Below the pieces are notes generated by a model. It saw only the letters and a program-made list of their open reading frames with translations, made no database searches and was not told the DNA's origin. DNA of 46,883 nucleotides from assembly GCF_000143415.4 (NCBI RefSeq), contig NW_003314420.1, forward strand, positions 31,914-78,796, given 5' to 3'. Shown here one piece after another: positions 32,997 through 42,284 of the stretch. Origin of the DNA: Selaginella moellendorffii. Lineage: Eukaryota > Streptophyta > Lycopodiopsida > Selaginellales > Selaginellaceae. Both the position numbers and the translations under genes were made by a program. Position 1 is the stretch's first letter. Every line of letters starts with the position of its first letter.

Positions 32997-34871
32997 TGTA
33001 AGTGACTAATTTTTCCATTCTACTTTAGTCACTTAATCACACCTCCAAGCATTTGGAAGAGTCTCACTCACAACCTCCATAAGTCCTATTTCAGACTTGG
33101 GCTTGCTAGCCCCGAGAATGGCATCCATGCCACTCATCTTTTGCACTTGTTCCAAGTGCTCCATATGTCTAGTCCCAAGACCGACACCCAAAGGTACCAC
33201 TGACATATCTGCCCGTTTCACTAAGGCCATGCCCATTCACCTTTGCCGCACTGGTGGTCCAATACCACTTGTGTCACAATCCCGTCTCTCCAAGACTGGG
33301 CCGTCCGTCCACGAGTGGTTATCCCATATCCACTCCTTAGCATCTTTGGAATGCCCACAGACATGGGGAATAGCCTTCCCCAACATCCCTTTGTCAGTTC
33401 CTACCAAGTCCCTTTTCTGTCCATGGCCATGTTCGCCAACACTGCCACTAAATCAAAGCCCATAGGCCCAACCACTAAGTCCCATGGTCCTCTGGGACTT
33501 CCTCACCATGTGATTGTATCCTTAGTCACTACACTAGAGGACTGTTCCTCCTCCCTTCCCCCATTTGAGACTCTGGGACCACCTTTCGGAATACCGTGGG
33601 CCTATGTGAGCCCCATGGGTACTCTCCCCACCTTCCACCTTTAGGTGCTCTAACCATGGGCTTAGAGCGAGGTTCCGTTGAGCCACACTAGGTATCCAAG
33701 TAGGTAGTGCCACCCACACTTGGACTGGGAGCATCGGCCAGTTGATCTCCCGGGGGAACTAGAGCTGGCTCTTGAACACTTCACCAAGTTACCCTGCTTG
33801 TCGGTCCGTATTCACTCTAGTCTTGGACTTCCTAGTGGTCAGTTCATCACACAACACTGGGTCTGGCCTTCCTGGGCCAAACTGGCCTTTCCTGGCCAAA
33901 CTGGCTCCATTGTAGTCCTCCCCCTTACTATACTTTTGGAGCTCACCAAACCCCCCAGGGTTTGGGAGACGAACGCTTTGGGCTTTCACCCTCTCAGACT
34001 CAAACTCAGACTCAGACTCGGACTCGAACTTGGACTCGGACTCGGACTCAGACTTGGACTCGGACTCAGGCTCAGTCTCGGCCTTGGCCTTGGTCTCGGT
34101 CTCGGTCCCGGTCCCGGTCCCAGTCTCGGTCTCGGTCTCAGTCTCGGTCCCGGTCTAGGTCTCGACCTCAGACTCTATCTCGGGTCCTTCTCGGACTCCA
34201 TCTTAGACTCCATCTTGGACTCCGTCTTGGTCCATCTCAGACTCCATCTCGAGTCCATCTCGGGCTCCGTCTCAGTCCATCTTGGAGTCCATCTCGGGTC
34301 CATCTCGAACTCCGTCTCGGACTTCATCTCGGACTCCATCTCAGACTCCATCTCGGGTCCATCTCGGACTTCATCTCAGACTCCATCTCAGGTCCCATCT
34401 CGGGTCCATCTCGGACTCCATCTCAGACTCCATCTCGGGTCCACCTCAGACTCCATCTTAGACTCCATCTTGGACTCCATCTCGGACTCCATCTCGGGTC
34501 CACCTCGGACTCCATCTCGGACTCCATCTCAGACTCCACCTCGGGTCCACCTCGGCCTCCATCTCGGACTCCATCTCGGGTCTATCTCGGACTTCATCTC
34601 GGACTCCATCTCAGGTCCCATCTCGGGTCCATCTCAGACACTTCCACATGTCATATGTTAGTCCTTTTTGGGTCTCTTTTTAGAGCCTCACTTATTGCTC
34701 GCTTCGTGCTCATTCCTCGAGCACTTTGTTGGGAGTTCCACTCCCGCTCTTGACTTATCAAGTCGGAGCTTTTAGTCCAAACGTGTTACGCTCGTTTAGC
34801 TTTCGCTTCGGCCACTACCACGTGGCACCCTTCCGACTCTACTTTGGGGCCTAGGGATTTTGTGTCTCACA
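32997..34871 (-). mobile_element. LARD-A solo LTR (1875 bp)
   Basis: Complete LTR, TGTAAGT...TCTCACA on plus, same orientation as copies 1 and 2. It has no internal region on either side. Flanks CGTAG (32992-32996) and CATAG (34872-34876) agree in 4 of 5 bases, consistent with a diverged target-site duplication and LTR-LTR recombination. One G-box is kept at 34819-34824. Longest array of the family here (33994-34645). Confidence 0.85.
33994..34645. repeat. Hexanucleotide/12-mer array in LTR (solo LTR)
   Basis: About 650 bp of CTCGGA/CTCGGT hexamers followed by CCATCTCGGACT-type units with CTCAGACT and TTGGACT variants. The extra length compared with the other LTRs lies mostly here. Confidence 0.9.
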
Positions 34872-34904
34872 CATAGTAGAGCTTTTGAGGTAGCTTGAGG
34901 GGGG

Positions 34905-35336
34905 GGGGGGGGTGATTGGGTGGTGAGGAACCTTAAAAGATTGGGTGGTGAGGAACCTTAAAAGAAGGTGTAGTGTAGTCTAGGAAGACTAGATCTTTGT
35001 CTTTTTGCCCCAGATCATAATATATGGGTCATATGGCCATAGATAGAAAAGGGATTTGGTGGGGACTATAGAAGGGATATTGAGGAAGGCTGTTCCCCAT
35101 GTCTGCAGGCATCCTAAGGATGCTAAGGAGTGGATCTATGATGATCACTCATGAATAGAATTGGACACGTGGAGCACTTGGACCAAGTGTAAAGGTTGAG
35201 TGGCATGGATGCCATTCTTGGGTTAGCAAGCCCCAAGTCTAGAATAGGACTTATGAAGGTTGTGAGTGAGACTCCTCTAAGTGGTCAGAGGTGTGGTTAA
35301 GTGACTAAAGTAGAATAGGAAATTTAGTCACTTACA
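34905..35336 (+). mobile_element. LARD-A copy 3, 5' LTR remnant in plus orientation
   Basis: Matches the reverse complement of 4887 to about 5480 with deletions, and ends GTCACTTACA at 35336 before a primer-binding site. The array and U3 are missing. It begins after a run of about 14 G (34900-34913), and a 25-bp direct repeat starting ATTGGGTGGTGAGGAACC lies at about 34915-34964. Confidence 0.75.
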
Positions 35337-35339
35337 ATT

Positions 35340-35351
35340 TGGTATCAGAAC
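35340..35351 (+). other. Primer-binding site of LARD-A copy 3
   Basis: TGGTATCAGAAC, one base off the initiator tRNA-Met complement TGGTATCAGAGC found in copy 1; it fixes the plus orientation. Confidence 0.75.
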
Positions 35352-37965
35352 TGTTCTGTAGTCTGACTTTTATTGGTGCTCAAGTATATCACCACTTGTG
35401 TTGGCATCGGAAGGTCCTAGGAGTGGGCCTATCTTTGAGGAGTAGCAGGTCGGGAGGACATGGCTCTCCACTACAATTCATGTGTGAACTTGTAGGTAAG
35501 ATGGTGGATAGAACAGAGCTAATAAGGGAACAATTTTGAGATTTTAGGAACAGTATAAAGTTTTCCTCAGAGAGTTAAAAAGGTGATCTAGATGAATGTT
35601 TGACTTAATAAGTTAGCTAATATAGTTGTGGTAAACACCTATAGTTGGGATCATGGGAAGGATAAAGACTCTAAGATAATAAGGAGTCGTAGGATTATCC
35701 TCATATAGTTGAGGATGTTGCTCATAAATTTGAGACGAGAATTAATGAGTATGGGAGATCAAATACGGAAAAGGATAGAAGTCCTTGAAATGGTAGCCGG
35801 GGCTATATTGAATAAATGTTGGAACAATCTAAAGAGTTGGGTGTGAGGATGAGTTGGTATTCTTATCACATGGACAAATAGTTCTAAGGGGCAAAAGTAG
35901 CCCATATGGAATAAAGAATAATCAAATGTTAGAATAATATTTGTAAAAATGGTCCTTATGAGTAGAATATGAATAAAAGAAGTTATATTCCAACAAGTTG
36001 GCACCTCAAAAGTAGGATGTTATGGGTCGTCGGATTAGTAAAGTCCAAAAAGCTGGATGATTCAAGTGGAATCAAGAAATGGTCCTAAGGGATTAGTAAG
36101 AGCATTTAGACTGAGGTGTGTTGTACCCCATGAAGGATGGGGAGGATCATAAAATCCAAGTATGAGAATAGTGAGTATTTCATTAATGACAAAATATGCC
36201 ATATTAAAGTTGTGGGAAAGTGTTCCCGAAAGAAAGCAACTTTAGTGTAGAGTTATGTGTGAATACTATAGTGCAGTGCTAGCTGATAGTTAACATGAAA
36301 AATGATTGTTTTGGTCTTGGCAAAGACCTAGACAAGTGCTATAAGGGTAGGCTTGTAAAGTCGATAGTGTGGAGACACCAAATGTGCCAAGGTATGATGC
36401 CTTGAGATCAAGTTAGCAAGTTCATGAGAACCCTTTGCCCAAGGAATCCCAATGGAAATGAGAATAGTATAGCCTAAGTTGGAAAGCATGTAGTTAGAGT
36501 GTGGTGACCCAAATAATGATGGAAGTGTGAAAACATTAGTAATGAGTTGTAAGACTTGACAACTATAAAACAACTAAGCAAAAGGTGTAAAATAATTAAA
36601 TGGATTGGTAGAAGTTAACTACCCAAGACTTTTTATTGGGATAAGGAGGTTAAATATACCCTTTCAAAGGATAAATTGCTTATAGTGCAATATAGTAAGT
36701 CAATGTTATAAAGGGAAATGTTTGTTATCAAAGAAGGCCATAATTAGGATACCTAAACACTCTAAAACACCAGAAAGTTGTGTTTGATATTATAAGAGCA
36801 TTAGATAAGGCCCAAAGGAATAGGTCCCTAGTGAATAATGAATAAAGTGCTATCCAACGTTCAAGGTTGTAGAGACAAGAGAAGTTTGTCTATCCGGATT
36901 GGACAAAGCCAAAAAGGAATTTTGGCAAAGCTAGTGATAGGCTTATAAAGGCCCATAAGTAAGCAATGTTAATCCCAGTGTATTGGATTATAACGTGAGC
37001 ATATTCAGATTGAGGAACCACACCCTAGGCTATCGGGTAAGTTTATCCCTAATAAATACTTGTTAATGCATGGTAGAAAGTGCAAAATTATCCTCTTAAC
37101 CTAGAGGGGAATAACCTAAGGAAATATATGAGGCCAAAAGCAAATGATAAATGGGTGGAATTGAACTATAGTAATCAAAGAGCATAATCAAGAGTGGTTA
37201 TGCAAGTTGGGAGTGAAAAATCAAATGGGTGTTTGAAGGTGTTGCTATTAGAAATTGTGATGCCATGGAGAGTTTAAAGTATGTTAGACCATATAACAAT
37301 TAGAAGGCTTGCGAAAGAGAGGCATTAGCAAGCTAAGGGACAAAGTCCCTTCAAAGTTCCCAAAGACAATTCTAGATAGATTAGTACTTAAAAAAACAAG
37401 TGTAAATGATTTATAAAATGCACGAAATCAAAGTGGTGTTGTAGAAGTGTGGTCTTGAAGCTTGTTATGAGGTGAGGCTATCAAGGCTAGGGAAATAGTC
37501 TTTGAGTGTTCAAAAAAATGGATTTGAACGAAAGTCGATGGTTAAGAACTTTCACACTTATTCATGAAACCATATTACGCTAGCTGAGTGACTTGCTAAG
37601 TGAGATTGGCAATTTGGGCGGGGGGGACATAGACCTTAATTGAAGGTGTAACTACAAAAGGGGGTGGCCTATGGGGCCAAGCATGGAGGAGTCCATACAT
37701 AATCACAGACTTGTCAAGTGAAAGGACTTGGCAGTTTAGAGGAACCCGGGGTGGTTAACAAGATAAAAGTCTAGAAGACCTAGTACTTATTAGCAAACCT
37801 ACTAAGGTGTTAAGGTTATATCACTAGGTGATCTTATGGCTGAAACAAGGACAAAGTCCTTATGAGGTTGAGGAATAAAATTCTTAGTTCAAAGTGTTGA
37901 TTTGAACTATTGGTAATACTATGGCTTGGTCAAAATGACCAAGTGGGAACAACACCCAAGGAAAA

Positions 37966-38087
37966 ACACTTGGCAGTGCACCCAAGCTAGCCCTTCCAAC
38001 CAAGGGTCCATAGCAACTGAGACTAGGTGTCCCCATCTCATTCATCACGTCTTTGGTGCCACTTACACCAAAGTGTTCAAGTTAGAT
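37966..38087 (-). repeat. Inverted block inside LARD-A copy 3
   Basis: ACACTTGGCAGTGCACCC through GTGTTCAAGTTAGAT matches copy 1 at about 2030-2155 in direct orientation, although the sequence to its left matches copy 1 only in reverse complement. A local inversion next to the Cassandra LTR. Confidence 0.7.
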
Positions 38088-38275
38088 AAACAAAGGGAAT
38101 GACTTGAGAGACGATCCATAAGGGTTCAAATATAAAGGGAAAGGGCCTATGAATAAAAGTGCACCCCCTTTTCCAATCGGTTAAGGGTCTTGGGATATTT
38201 GGGGTTAAGCGTCCTTGGGTTTGAATAGTACTGGGTTGGGTGACCTCCCGGGAAGTCCAAATTCATGAGCTTACA
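38088..38275 (+). mobile_element. Cassandra-type LTR, 5' edge eroded
   Basis: AACAAAGGGAATGACTTG to GAGCTTACA, with the 5S-like segment at 38203-38258 (GGTTAAGCGTCCTTGGG ... GGGTGACCTCCCGGGAAG). The first bases (TGTAAGC) are missing at the inversion junction. Confidence 0.78.
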
Positions 38276-39051
38276 CTTACTAGGGGTAAATACCCTTTAG
38301 ACATGGCAAAGCAAAGCTTTTGCTATAGAACCGAAAGAATACCTTAAAAATGGAGGTAGTGATCCTATGTTGCTTGGTGCAACAATCAAAGGATAGGAGC
38401 AAAAGACTAGGCGCCAAGAATGGGCCATGGAAATCTTTAGAAGGAATCCAAATGGAAAAGTTAGGTGAGGAACATTTATGTGTTTGATACTAACAGATTT
38501 TGGAAAAGGAAATATATTTCCAAAGATGGATTCCTAAATATTTCAATTTGGCAAAATGAAAGCTCCAATGGAGAACGTTTCTACCTATGTATGCTCCTGC
38601 TCCACAAAAAAAGTGCTACAAGTTTTAGTGATTTAAAGGTATTAAACGGTATTGCATATGACACATACTATTCTACTGTACAAGAAATGGGACTTCTATA
38701 GAATGATTATGAGTGGGAGAAATGTTTAGAAGAGTCATTGATATTTCAAATGCCTGCAAAAGTAAGGTATCTATTCAGTGTCATGTATTTGTTTTGCGAG
38801 CTTATTAATCCCAAAAAACTATGGGATAAATTCAAGGAAGGCATGTATGAAGATTTGGTCTAAAATCACAACAACTATGAAGCAACAATGCAACATGGAT
38901 TGCATGAAATGTCAATATTACTCTAGGAATATGGCAAGAAACTGTCCGACTACGAGTTACCAGATCTAGAGTTTATAGATGATAATGAAACAACAACTGA
39001 AACAAGCTGTGTGCCATGCACACTTGATGAAGCTAAATTACTAAAAACCAG

Positions 39052-39056
39052 ATTAT
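39052..39056. repeat. Cassandra target-site duplication, left
   Basis: ATTAT, identical to 39740-39744. Confidence 0.85.
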
Positions 39057-39250
39057 TGTAAGCAACCAAACAGAACAACTCAAGAGATGATCCATAGGGT
39101 TCAAACACAGAGGGAAAAGGCCCATGAACAAGAGTACACCCTTTTTCCAATCGGTTAAGGGTCTTGGGATATTTGGGGTTAAGTGTCCTTGGGTGTGAAT
39201 AGTATTGGGTTGGGTGACCTCCTGAGAAGTCCAAACTCAGGAGCTTACAT

Positions 39251-39261
39251 TTGGTATCAGA
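39251..39261 (+). other. Primer-binding site of the Cassandra TRIM
   Basis: TTGGTATCAGAG begins one base after the LTR end; complementary to initiator tRNA-Met, as in LARD-A. Confidence 0.85.
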
Positions 39262-39447
39262 GGGGTCTTGGGTCTGACTCTGTTGGTTGGCTAGGGGAAT
39301 CACACCACATATTGATTGACATCTAGCTGGTCCAGTTATCTCCTGTTGGGCTCGACCTGAGGGGTAGGGTGCAAGAGAGAAGGGCTCGACCCGAGGGGTA
39401 GGGTGTCAAGAGAACGGGGCTCTCGGGAGAGCTGCGGCTCTCAGCTT

Positions 39448-39550
39448 CTGTTCACGAGGGCATGAACCCCATGGAATATCTCTCAAGTCATTCTCTTTAG
39501 TTGCTTACAATCCACCACGCTTCCCTGCAAGTTCATGCCCTCGTGAACAG
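39448..39550. repeat. Fold-back inside the Cassandra core
   Basis: CTGTTCACGAGGGCATGAAC (39448-39467) and its exact reverse complement (39531-39550) enclose 63 bp. The enclosed DNA contains, inverted, the first 40 or so bases of the LTR (TGTAAGCAACTAAAGAGAAT on minus from 39509), preceded on minus by the purine-rich GGGAAGCGTGGTGGAT. So a polypurine tract-LTR junction is present in reverse. Confidence 0.85.
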
Positions 39551-39739
39551 CAACCAAAGAGAACGACTTGAGAGACGGTCCATGGGGTTCAAATATAGAG
39601 GAAAAGGGCCCATGAATAAGAGTACACCCCCTTTTCCAATTGGTTAAGGGTCTTGGGGATATTTGGGGTTAACTATCCTTGGGTTTGAATAGTACTGGGC
39701 TGAGTGACCTCCCGGGAAGTCCAAACTCAGGAGCTTACA

Positions 39740-39744
39740 ATTAT
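39740..39744. repeat. Cassandra target-site duplication, right
   Basis: ATTAT, identical to 39052-39056. Confidence 0.85.
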
Positions 39745-41161
39745 TGAATAGCTTCACATATTTAACAACGTTTTAAATGCAATACAAAACAAAAAAGAAA
39801 CAAGCAGATTATTCTTTGTTGATGGTGTGGGAGGCATGGGGAAATCATACCTTTTTAACACACTGATAAAATATGTCACTGCTTATGGCATGAAAGTCTT
39901 AGCAGTAATGTGGACAGAAATAGTGAGTACTCTTCTTATAGGAGGCCAAACATCTCATTCAACACTTAAGCTTCCGGTACCAATCACAGAAACATGCACC
40001 TTGGACCTATGAGAGAATTCAGCACCTGCCAAAGTCATAAGAAAAGCTGACCTGCTCATATGGGACGAAATAAGCATGGTACCCATTCATGCTTTTAAAG
40101 CTGTCAAGAGGGTCTTGCGCAACATAAAAAAATGTGATACAGAATTTGGTGGCATCACATTAGTAACAAGAGGAGATTTTAGACAGACATTACCTGTTCT
40201 AAACAGAGCCTGTCGCACAAAAATTGTCCAAAACAGCATGAAATCCTCACCAATATGGTGGAAACTTGTAAAGTTCTCATTACATACAAACATGAGGGTG
40301 AACTCTGAAGAAAAGGAATGGTCTAGATGGTTTCTAAAGCTTGGAAATGGTAACCTACCTAGCCTCCAAGGATTCCACCAGGAAGTTATAAAATTACCTT
40401 GAATATTGACATCCAGAGAACAAATGATAGATAATGTGTTTGGAAAGCATATACAACCAAATGACCCAAACCTATCACAGAAAGCTATTCTCATGACTTT
40501 AAATGATCTCTCTCTACAAATGAATGACTAAGTTCTTTCGAGAATGACTGGCAGAACAATAACATACAGAAGCATTGACATTGTAGAAACAGATTCAGAA
40601 GAAGAGATGTTGGGCTATCCTATAGAATTCTTAAACTCAGTAACACCATCTGGAATGCCTCCACACAAGATACAGATAAAAATCGGATGTATCATAATGT
40701 TGTTGTGCAACATTGACACTAAAAAAGGCCTCTGTAATGGCACTAAACTAATTATAACCAAGGCACTACCAAATGTTATAGAAGCTGAGATTCTACATAA
40801 TGGTATGCAAGGAGAAAAAGTCCTCCTACCAAGAATCTCTTTAAAACCAACTGATGGAGACATGCCATTTATCTTTAAATGACGACAATTCCCAATAAAG
40901 CTTGCATTCTCCATAATAATTTGCAAATCTCAAGGACAAACATTACAGAATGTGGGTATCTACTTGCCAAGACCAGTTTTTGGCCACAGTCAACTTTAAG
41001 TTGCACTTTCAAGGGGAACATCAAAGAAACAAATTACAATATTTATCGAATAATGTGAAGGACAAGGTGTGCTCCAGAACCATATTGTCTATACGAAAAA
41101 CATTGTGTACAAAGAAATTCTCTAGGATTCATGTCACCAATGTAACAAATGTCTATATATC

Positions 41162-41186
41162 CCAGCAGAGCTGAATTCCCTGCTAG
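41162..41186 (+). mobile_element. Helitron 3' end of the plus helicase copy
   Basis: CCAGCAGAGCTG hairpin (4-bp stem CAGC/GCTG), AATTCCCTG, CTAG at 41183-41186, then T. It lies 3' of the helicase C-terminus, as in autonomous Helitrons. Confidence 0.75.
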
Positions 41187-41357
41187 TATATTTAAACGAC
41201 AGAGCTAGTATAATAATAGCATATGCTAGGGACACTTATTCTGGGCATTGCCAAAATTTAACGGTTGAGATTAAATAATGGAGAGTCGTGACTTTTGGGA
41301 TCATTACAAATTTATGGAAAGTGATGTAGAGGAGAGAGCGTTGGTAGTGGGAAGGTA

Positions 41358-41358
41358 C

Positions 41359-41402
<44 letters not shown>
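41358..41402. repeat. CT microsatellite
   Basis: Nearly pure (CT)n of about 45 bp. Confidence 0.95.
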
Positions 41403-41404
<2 letters not shown>

Positions 41405-42163
41405 GATAACAGATTTTTGAAAACAACAGCACCACCTGAAAAATCAGGATTGTGCACACATTCGAGCAAGGCAAAGATGTTAAGAAGAGTCACGGCAAAG
41501 AGAGTGCAAGCAACAAATGGAAGAAGAGCACCGTTTGTACATCGTTTACATCTTTTTCTTTTTAAAAATTTACATCTCTTTCTCGTCATAGGAAAAACCT
41601 GGAGAAGTATCTGGAGGAGCTAAAGGCCAGGCATTGTGAAGTTTCAATCAAGGTAGACCAAAGAAAACAGCAGAAGATTTGCACAACCAATGGCCATGGT
41701 ACTGCAGTTGCAGATTGGAGGCCAAAAGTGAAAGGCTGACTGCCGTGTAGAGAGAGCAAATGAAACTCTTAATACAAGCAACCTTTGGAAGAAGATACTT
41801 TTGGCATGAGTGACAGAGACTTCAAAGAAGAAGTAGAAGAAGATGTAGATGAAGATGAAGCAAAACTGAGTCGTCTAACCTCGAGACTCAAGGTATATCA
41901 CTTTCGTCACTACTTTTGTTTTTCCTTCCTAACTGCTTTACTTCCAGGAAATTGATCTTTCATATACTTCGAGTGCCACCACCAGGACCGTAGAGTAATA
42001 ATGCCAGAGTTTGTAATACAATGGCCTCTTACTGAGAAGGATTACCAAATAGGACATGGTGTGGAATGATTCAGAGATATTCTTCCAGCGGAGTGGGAGA
42101 AATGGCATCCATTGTTATGAGGAGAGTGCCAGACTAACTCGTTAGGCGAGTTATGGATGGGAC

Positions 42164-42284
42164 GATTCTACTCACGGGTAGAAACCGCGAGTTTGATGGA
42201 TTTAACAAGAGGATGTTCTTAGAGAGATCGATCATTGGACTCGGTTATCAGAGTGGTGCGAGCAGCAGACCCGTGAGTAGAATC
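42164..42284. repeat. 121-bp fold-back with perfect 16-bp inverted repeat
   Basis: GATTCTACTCACGGGT at 42164-42179 and its exact reverse complement at 42269-42284, 89 bp apart. MITE-like in layout, but no clear target-site duplication is visible. Confidence 0.6.

Larger units (their letters stand above)
35353..38566 (+). mobile_element. LARD-A copy 3, internal region (plus orientation, 3' truncated)
   Basis: Reverse complement of the copy 1 internal region from about 4870 back to about 1430, more diverged and with transitions throughout. It contains an inverted block (37966-38087) and a Cassandra LTR (38088-38275). It ends at GCTCCAA (38562-38568), where Helitron helicase sequence begins. 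Non-coding. Confidence 0.75.
39057..39739 (+). mobile_element. Cassandra-type TRIM with 5S rRNA-like LTRs (683 bp)
   Basis: 5' LTR 39057-39249 (TGTAAGC...GCTTACA, 193 bp), primer-binding site at 39251-39261, a non-coding core, and 3' LTR about 39550-39739. Perfect 5-bp target duplication ATTAT. Each LTR has the 3' half of plant 5S rRNA (39177-39232 and 39667-39722), with sequences like box A (GTTAAGCGT.CTTGGG) and box C (GGGTGACCTCC.GGGAAGTCC). The core has a tandem repeat of about 34 bp starting GGGCTCGAC and a fold-back at 39448-39550. It encodes no protein and must be moved in trans. It lies in the Helitron helicase. Confidence 0.9.
38567..41186 (+). pseudogene. Helitron Rep-helicase, C-terminal part, split by a Cassandra TRIM
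   Basis: Helitron transposases carry an HUH Rep nuclease and a PIF1-type helicase; only the helicase side is here. Frames show NGERFYLCMLLLHKKSATSF, LWDKFKEGM and EYGKKLSDYELPDLEF, then the Cassandra insertion at 39057-39739. Helicase motifs follow: Walker A GVGGMGKS (39824-39847), Walker B LLIWDEISM, the GDFRQTLPVL motif, GLCNGTKLI, and the C-terminal [18 protein letters not shown] and VALSRGT. In-frame stops: TAG in place of the Gln of EQLHIF near 39749, TGA 40010, TGA 40400, TAA 40529, TGA 40880, and TAA in place of the Tyr of QLYVAL. Starts abruptly inside LARD-A; 5' truncated. Confidence 0.88.

Noticed and set aside
34900-34913. G-quadruplex regulatory element
   Set aside because: A single uninterrupted G run at a rearranged junction; more likely polymerase slippage or a join artefact.
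39177-39232. Functional 5S rRNA gene
   Set aside because: Only the 3' half of 5S is recognisable; the 5' half is replaced by LTR sequence, and the segment sits inside paired LTRs with a primer-binding site.
40087-40494. Reverse-strand frames opposite the Helitron helicase (also 40615-40926, 45690-46013 and 46134-46541)
   Set aside because: Antisense shadows; the opposite strand has all helicase motifs.
41236-41589. Protein with Arg-Glu runs
   Set aside because: Caused by the CT microsatellite at 41358-41402.
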